Shown here one piece after another: positions 42,606-47,506 of a stretch of DNA of 47,506 nucleotides. This stretch comes from an uncultured Bacilli bacterium (GTDB taxonomy: Bacteria > Bacillota_I > Bacilli_A > RF39 > UBA660). The notes beneath the pieces were generated by a model. It saw only the letters and a list, made by a program, of their open reading frames with translations, did no database searches and was not told the DNA's origin. Position 1 is the first letter of the stretch. Each line of letters begins with the position of its first letter. The position numbers and the translations under genes were made by a program. The stretch lies in the NCBI GenBank assembly GCA_947631035.1, contig CANRJW010000008.1, positions 1 to 47,506 on the forward strand. Reading direction: 5' to 3'.

Positions 42606-43154
42606 ATGTTAAAATGGATACTACTTATTGTTGTGGTCGTTCTCGTTTTATATGTGATTTCTACGTATAATAAATTAGTCGTTTTAAGAAATCGAGTAAA
42701 AGATCAATGGGCACAAATTGATGTACAACTAAAAAGAAGATTTGATTTGATTCCCAATTTGATTGAAACCGTAAAAGGCTATACCAAACATGAAAGTGAA
42801 ACATTAGAAAATGTCATTAAAGCTAGAAATACCTTTTTAAGTGCTTCAACACCAGAAGAGGAAATGAAAGCGGATGGAGAACTTACCAAAGCGATTTCGA
42901 AATTATTTGCTTTAACAGAAAGTTATCCTGATTTAAAAGCGAATACTAACTTTTTAGAATTACAAGGAGAATTACAAGAAACAGAAGATAAAATTGCAAG
43001 TGCTCGTCAATTTTATAATGATACGGTTTTAACTTATAATAATAAAGTACAAATGGTACCAAGTAATTTTATTGCTTCATTATTTAAGTTTAAATTAGAA
43101 GCTTTCTTTGAAGCCAATGAAACAGAACGAGAAAATGTAAAAGTAGAATTTTAA
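42606..43154 (+). CDS. lemA: LemA family protein
   Basis: A 182-residue LemA protein: one N-terminal membrane helix (residues 3-20), then the conserved [32 protein letters not shown] and ARNTFL, and later the helical bundle to [20 protein letters not shown]. LemA proteins are membrane-anchored helical bundles of unknown exact function, often encoded with DUF2207 or TPM-type partners. It is followed by DUF2207 36 bases later. Confidence 0.92.
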   Translation: MLKWILLIVVVVLVLYVISTYNKLVVLRNRVKDQWAQIDVQLKRRFDLIPNLIETVKGYTKHESETLENVIKARNTFLSASTPEEEMKADGELTKAISKLFALTESYPDLKANTNFLELQGELQETEDKIASARQFYNDTVLTYNNKVQMVPSNFIASLFKFKLEAFFEANETERENVKVEF

Positions 43155-43190
43155 GCGGTTCGCTTAAAATTTTTTTTAGGAGGAAGTAGA

Positions 43191-45077
43191 ATGAAAAAAA
43201 GAATTGTAGCAATATTCGTTGTTTTGGTATTTCTTTTGATGCCTGTTTTGGTTTTGGCAGACCGCGTTAGTTATACCATTCCTCATTACTATATAGATGC
43301 ATCTCTTTTACCAGATGGAGATGTTTCTATCACGGAACTCATTGTTTTAGAGGGTAGTTTTAATGGATATGTAAGAGAGATTACGTATCAAAATGCTTCT
43401 TTAGGTTCTAATGGGTATGAAAGTAATCAAATTTATAATCCATCAGGGATACTTATGGAAGAGATTTCGGCGAAAAAAGTTGATGCGGTTTCTTTTGCTA
43501 CGTTAAACGATTCGGACTTTAAAATCTTAAGAAGTGGATATGGAGCCAATCTAGGTTATGTCGAAAGTAATATCAATAATGGAATCAGTTATAAAATGTA
43601 TTTTAAAAGTGAGGAAGAGCAAGTAGCTTTTCGTTTAAAATATAGAATAAAAGATGTGGCAGTGTTACATCAAGATGTCGGAGAACTTTATTATACTTTT
43701 ATTGGAAGTGATTATAGCGATTCGATTCATGATTTACAAATTCGGGTTCATTTACCAAAAAAAGACGATAGTGGTCTTTTTAAAGTATGGGCACATGGTG
43801 ATTTAGCAGGAGAAATCCATCCGTATGAAAATTCCTATTTAATTGCAACGATTAAAGATTTAGAGCCTCATAGTTCGATTGATATTCGTACAACTTTTAG
43901 TGCAAGTTTATTAAACGAGAATCTTGTTGTTAAACAAACGAAAGAGAAAGCTTTAGAAGGCATTTTAGAAGTCGAACAAAAAAGAGCCAATCAAGCTAAT
44001 CTAGAACGAAAAAGAATGAAAATCCTTTATTATGGAATCCTTATCAGTTCTATTCTTTATACGATTGGTTGTCTTGTTGCTTGGATTATTGTTTATTTAA
44101 AATACGATAAAGAATATAAAACGGAATTTAAAAATAAATACAATCGTGATTTTATTAATGATTATAATGTCGAAGTTGTCGATTACTTAATGAATAAAAA
44201 AATTACTCCAAATGCTTTATCGGCATCGGTGATGAATTTGATTTACAAAAAGAATATAAAAGTTGAAGAAATGCCTACGAATAAAAAGCAAAAAGAATAC
44301 CAATTTACCTTGTTAAATGAAGACAATTTGAATGAAACAGAAAAGTTTTTGACGGATTTTTTATTTACAAAAGTCGGAAAGGAAAATGTTTTTACTTCTA
44401 AAGAGTTACAAGATTATGCCAAGAGTACGAAAACTTGTGAGAAATTTTCTACCAGTTATACCACTTGGAAACAAAGAGTTATTCGTGATGGAAAAGACAA
44501 TCAATTTTTTGAAAGTAAAACAACCGCTAGAAGTCTTGGCGTTACGTTTTTAGTTTTGGCCATCTTACAGGCTTGGATAGCCAGTGCTTTTGCAGTTCAA
44601 ATAATTTTACCAGCCTTAGATTTTTGTTTGGGCATTGGTTTCTTTATTTATACGTTACTCTTTTTCAAACGTACCAAAAAAGGAAATGAAGACTATGCAA
44701 GATGGATGGCTTTTAAAAATTTCTTAAATGATTTTGGCACCTTTGAAATTAAAGAATTACCGGAAATTAAATTATGGGAACGTTATATGGTTTATGCAAC
44801 TGTATTTGGTCTTGCAGAAAAAGTTTCCAAAGTCATGAACGTTAAAATAAAAGAAATTGAAACCAATGGAGATATGATGGATTATTATCCAACTTTCACC
44901 GATTACTATTTTTATAATTCTTTAAATCAATTGTTCCATCATACACTTGATGTAAATACTAGAGCGGTTACTGCTGAAAGAGCAGCGTCTTCTTATTCCA
45001 GTGGAAGTGGAGGTGGAGGAGGTTTCTCTAGTGGCGGTGGCTTCGGTGGAGGCGGTGGCGGTGGCCATGGCTTTTAA
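43191..45077 (+). CDS. DUF2207 membrane protein with Gly-rich tail
   Basis: A 628-residue protein: signal peptide (residues 1-23, ending VLA), extracellular N-terminal DUF2207 domain (VSYTIPHYYIDASLLPDGD), one helix near 280-300, a cytoplasmic middle domain, two more helices near 450-490, and a C-terminal tail of Gly and Ser with a final GHGF. The pairing with lemA is conserved in many Gram-positives and suggests a joint membrane complex, function unknown. The flexible Gly-rich tail is typical of this family. Confidence 0.85.
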   Translation: MKKRIVAIFVVLVFLLMPVLVLADRVSYTIPHYYIDASLLPDGDVSITELIVLEGSFNGYVREITYQNASLGSNGYESNQIYNPSGILMEEISAKKVDAVSFATLNDSDFKILRSGYGANLGYVESNINNGISYKMYFKSEEEQVAFRLKYRIKDVAVLHQDVGELYYTFIGSDYSDSIHDLQIRVHLPKKDDSGLFKVWAHGDLAGEIHPYENSYLIATIKDLEPHSSIDIRTTFSASLLNENLVVKQTKEKALEGILEVEQKRANQANLERKRMKILYYGILISSILYTIGCLVAWIIVYLKYDKEYKTEFKNKYNRDFINDYNVEVVDYLMNKKITPNALSASVMNLIYKKNIKVEEMPTNKKQKEYQFTLLNEDNLNETEKFLTDFLFTKVGKENVFTSKELQDYAKSTKTCEKFSTSYTTWKQRVIRDGKDNQFFESKTTARSLGVTFLVLAILQAWIASAFAVQIILPALDFCLGIGFFIYTLLFFKRTKKGNEDYARWMAFKNFLNDFGTFEIKELPEIKLWERYMVYATVFGLAEKVSKVMNVKIKEIETNGDMMDYYPTFTDYYFYNSLNQLFHHTLDVNTRAVTAERAASSYSSGSGGGGGFSSGGGFGGGGGGGHGF

Positions 45078-45084
45078 CACTTAA

Positions 45085-45110
45085 GAAAGAGGATTTCCTT
45101 TTTTTTTTAT
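45085..45110 (+). terminator. Intrinsic terminator after DUF2207
   Basis: AAAGAGG pairs with CCTTTTT (one G-T pair) and leads into a long T-run. Confidence 0.55.
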
Positions 45111-45126
45111 TTTTTGAAAAACAAAA

Positions 45127-45172
45127 TAGGTAAAATACGCATATTGACTTTTAGGTATATTTTACCTATAAT
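45127..45172 (+). promoter_or_regulatory. Promoter and palindromic operator of the large BspA-like gene
   Basis: TTGACT (45144-45149), 17-bp spacer and TATAAT (45167-45172). An exact 11-bp inverted repeat, TAGGTAAAATA (45127-45137) and TATTTTACCTA (45158-45168), flanks the -35 box and overlaps the -10. An extra half-site TAGGTA lies at 45152. This is a good candidate repressor site. Confidence 0.7.
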
Positions 45173-45238
45173 GAATTATAGAGACTAAGATGTAAATACT
45201 AATACTGAAGAAAATAAATTTGTGAGAGGATATTTTTT

Positions 45239-47410
45239 ATGAAAAAATTTATAGAAGAAAAAAAGACAATTCTAATTATTTTAGGAATTTTACTGGTACT
45301 AGCAATAATAGGCACTAGTTATGCTTGGTGGACAACATCAGCCTTTCAAACAGGAGAAAATGCTATTATCAGTAATTGTTTAAAATTGCATATAGTAGAT
45401 GAAACACATGCAATTCATTTAAAAAATGCATTTCCGATATCAGATGAAGAAGGTGAAAGGTTAGAACCATACACATTTACTGTTGAAAACGAATGTGATA
45501 TTCCAGCAGATTATTCTATTGCTTTAGAAATGTTAAATGCTACGGAGTTAAATAGTAATTACTTAAAATATGAGTTAAACGACGTTGTAGATGAGTATGT
45601 TATCGCAATTGAAGATTCTTATACCGAGGAATATCCTACATTAGAAGAATGTCAAGATGAATTACAATGGTATGTTGATGATGATTATTATACGGTAACC
45701 AAATCGTGCGAACTTGAAAGCATTGATGATGAGAATAAATATATACTTGATTATAGTTCTTTCGATTATTTTTTTTATCAAACAAATGAAGAATGCCAAA
45801 ATGGAATAATAGAACTTCTTGAAGAAGGGGCACCATCGTCAATTCAGTGCGAAGTACAACCTGTTGAAAAAGAGGAAATGGCACACAATTTAGGTCAAGA
45901 AAGAGAAGAAGAAAAAGTTTTATTAACTGATGCTAAAGAAGGAAGATTGCTTCGCCAAGATACAGTAGCAGCAAAGGCTAGTAAAAGTTACAATTTAAGA
46001 TTATGGATGGATTATGATACTCCCTTAACGGAAGAGGCTATGAATAAAATATTTCAAAGTAAAATTGTTTTACAAGCAGTAGTGGCAGAATCTGGTATGT
46101 TAAAAAAAATAAGATATGATGAAAACTATATTCAACCTGATTCAACAGGAATGTGGGAATATTACCTGGACATTGATAAAATAATAATAGAGGATACGAT
46201 TTATAAACCAGAAGGTATAGATGTATTAGGCCCATTTGATGAGAGTAGTGCCCAAGATGGTAGCATTGTAAGTTATTTAGTACCTGATGAATCGGGGGAC
46301 GGAACTTATGTTGCCCATTTACAGGGAAATGATGGAATTAAATTAAATTCGGATAGTTCTTATTTATTTGCTGATTTTAGAAATGTAAAAGCAATAGAAG
46401 GTATTGAATATTTAGATACAAGTGAAGCAACAAATATGAGAGGTATGTTTATGAATATGGCTTCTTTAACTCAATTAAATCTAGAAAAACAATTTGATAC
46501 AAGCAATGTAGTTAATATGAGTTTTATGTTTGGAGATTCAAACGGATATCTTTCTGTTCTAAGTAATTTGGATTTAAGTAAATGTAATTTTGATACAAGC
46601 AATGTAACGGATATGAATAATATGTTTTCTGGTTTACAATTAGATACATTGAATTTAGGAGATAAATTTAATACAAGTCAAGTAACAAATATGGCTGGTA
46701 TGTTTAGATCTACACTCATATTTGACCAAAATATAGATTTAGGAGAGTTATTTGATACTAGTAGTGTTACAAATATGACTGGGATGTTTCAAAGTTTCGG
46801 TGGTAATAAAGAACTGAACTTGGGGAATAAATTTAACACAAGTAATGTAAGAAATATGGATAGTATGTTTAAAAATTCGTTAGTTCGTACTTTAAATTTG
46901 GGAGAACAATTTGATACAAGTAATGTAACTAATATGAGTAATATGTTTTCCGGCATGCGCAACTTAACTCAATTAAGTTTAGGTGATAAATTTAATACAA
47001 GTAAGGTAAGAAATATGTCTAGTATGTTTAACACTGTGAGTTCTTTGGAAAATTTAGATTTAAGAGATAAATTTGACACAAGCCAAGTCACTGATATGAG
47101 TTGGATGTTTAACAATATGTCTTCTTTAATTCAGTTAGATCTAGGAAATCAATTCGATACAAGTAAAGTAACGGATATGAGTTATATGTTTGCGTGGATG
47201 ATTGACTTATATACTTTGAATTTAGGAGATAATTTTAATACAAGCAATGTAGTTAATATGAGTTTTATGTTTTATTATTCATCCAGATTAAAAACAATAA
47301 ATTATGGTGATAATTTTGTTCGCAAGGATGGTTCAGATATAACAAATATGTTCCAAAGTTGTCCAGCAGAGAAACCAGAACATTCCTCATGGGCTGGAGC
47401 TTTTGATTAA
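45239..47410 (+). CDS. Large BspA-like (DUF285) surface protein, no phase switch
   Basis: A 723-residue protein: membrane segment (about residues 12-30, ILIILGILLVLAIIGTSYAWW), a TasA-like beta-rich domain, then about twelve DUF285 repeats of some 24 residues (pattern LNLGDKFNTSKVRNMSSMF). The start of the body (TSYAWWTTSAFQTGENAI, then NAFPISDEEGERLEPYTF) is paralogous to locus 3, as is the end. A stretch between about 45590 and 45890 has no counterpart in locus 3 and contains two similar Cys units. There is no poly-G leader; the gene starts directly at MKKFIEEKK behind GAGAGGA. Expression is probably controlled by the palindromic operator instead. Confidence 0.88.
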   Translation: MKKFIEEKKTILIILGILLVLAIIGTSYAWWTTSAFQTGENAIISNCLKLHIVDETHAIHLKNAFPISDEEGERLEPYTFTVENECDIPADYSIALEMLNATELNSNYLKYELNDVVDEYVIAIEDSYTEEYPTLEECQDELQWYVDDDYYTVTKSCELESIDDENKYILDYSSFDYFFYQTNEECQNGIIELLEEGAPSSIQCEVQPVEKEEMAHNLGQEREEEKVLLTDAKEGRLLRQDTVAAKASKSYNLRLWMDYDTPLTEEAMNKIFQSKIVLQAVVAESGMLKKIRYDENYIQPDSTGMWEYYLDIDKIIIEDTIYKPEGIDVLGPFDESSAQDGSIVSYLVPDESGDGTYVAHLQGNDGIKLNSDSSYLFADFRNVKAIEGIEYLDTSEATNMRGMFMNMASLTQLNLEKQFDTSNVVNMSFMFGDSNGYLSVLSNLDLSKCNFDTSNVTDMNNMFSGLQLDTLNLGDKFNTSQVTNMAGMFRSTLIFDQNIDLGELFDTSSVTNMTGMFQSFGGNKELNLGNKFNTSNVRNMDSMFKNSLVRTLNLGEQFDTSNVTNMSNMFSGMRNLTQLSLGDKFNTSKVRNMSSMFNTVSSLENLDLRDKFDTSQVTDMSWMFNNMSSLIQLDLGNQFDTSKVTDMSYMFAWMIDLYTLNLGDNFNTSNVVNMSFMFYYSSRLKTINYGDNFVRKDGSDITNMFQSCPAEKPEHSSWAGAFD

Positions 47411-47433
47411 TAGTGTAGCAATACACTATTTTT
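47409..47433 (+). terminator. Intrinsic terminator after the large BspA-like gene
   Basis: AATAGTGTA and TACACTATT with loop GCAA then T residues; identical hairpin to 37902-37927. No gene is seen in the remaining 70 bases. Confidence 0.85.
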
Positions 47434-47506
47434 GCTCAAATGAAAAGTTAAATTTCAGAAAAAAGGATTAAGTAGAATTTGTAAGACTAAATTGGTAGAA
47501 ATAGTA

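Overview
This is an AT-rich, gene-dense stretch of bacterial chromosome from a low-GC Firmicute. Ribosome-binding sites are strong (GGAGG type), promoters look sigma-A-like, and TGA is used as a stop, so the ordinary bacterial code applies. The order rpsU-yqeY-yqfC-yqfD-ybeY-dgkA-era-yqzL-recO follows Bacillus subtilis closely. Four genes belong to sporulation families (yqfC, yqfD, sigK and a spoVIF-like gene). The single-chain glycyl-tRNA synthetase, the BspA/DUF285 repeat surface proteins and the compact gene set suggest an uncultured gut-type Bacilli lineage (RF39/Erysipelotrichia-like). That placement is inference.

1-5.5 kb: translation, envelope and repair core operon (rpsU to recO), with a VanZ-family gene where phoH and pgpH usually sit. 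5.5-7.4 kb: first accessory surface-protein locus. 7.4-16.2 kb: T-box-controlled glyS, cell-division genes sepF and divIVA, sigK, a degenerate HD-domain protein, yqeG-yqeH and mutL. 16.2-24.9 kb: polysaccharide deacetylase, four tRNA genes (Glu, Ile, Lys, Ser), murC, a membrane glycerophosphodiesterase, a ZnuA-like lipoprotein lacking its metal ligands, and yidD. 25-29.2 kb: rnc and an unusually short smc.

29.2-47.5 kb is mostly accessory. It holds a 250-bp element with inverted ends, a PD-(D/E)XK transposase-family gene, two more surface-protein loci, an orphan pilin-like gene, der, a cluster of small XRE regulators, an apparently complete two-peptide bacteriocin cassette (C39 peptidase ABC exporter, small accessory protein, two double-glycine peptides), popT, lemA-DUF2207, and a large BspA-like protein.

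The main discovery is a set of three surface-protein genes (start codons at 5712, 30795 and 36199). All share a near-identical leader with a run of ten G inside the coding sequence. In all three, ten G puts the start codon out of frame with the body, and nine (or twelve) G would join them into one membrane-anchored protein. This is the signature of slipped-strand phase variation. The same leader is joined to two unrelated protein families, so it behaves as a portable switch module. A fourth paralogue (45239) lacks the switch. The second main discovery is the two-peptide bacteriocin cassette at 38.1-40.9 kb.
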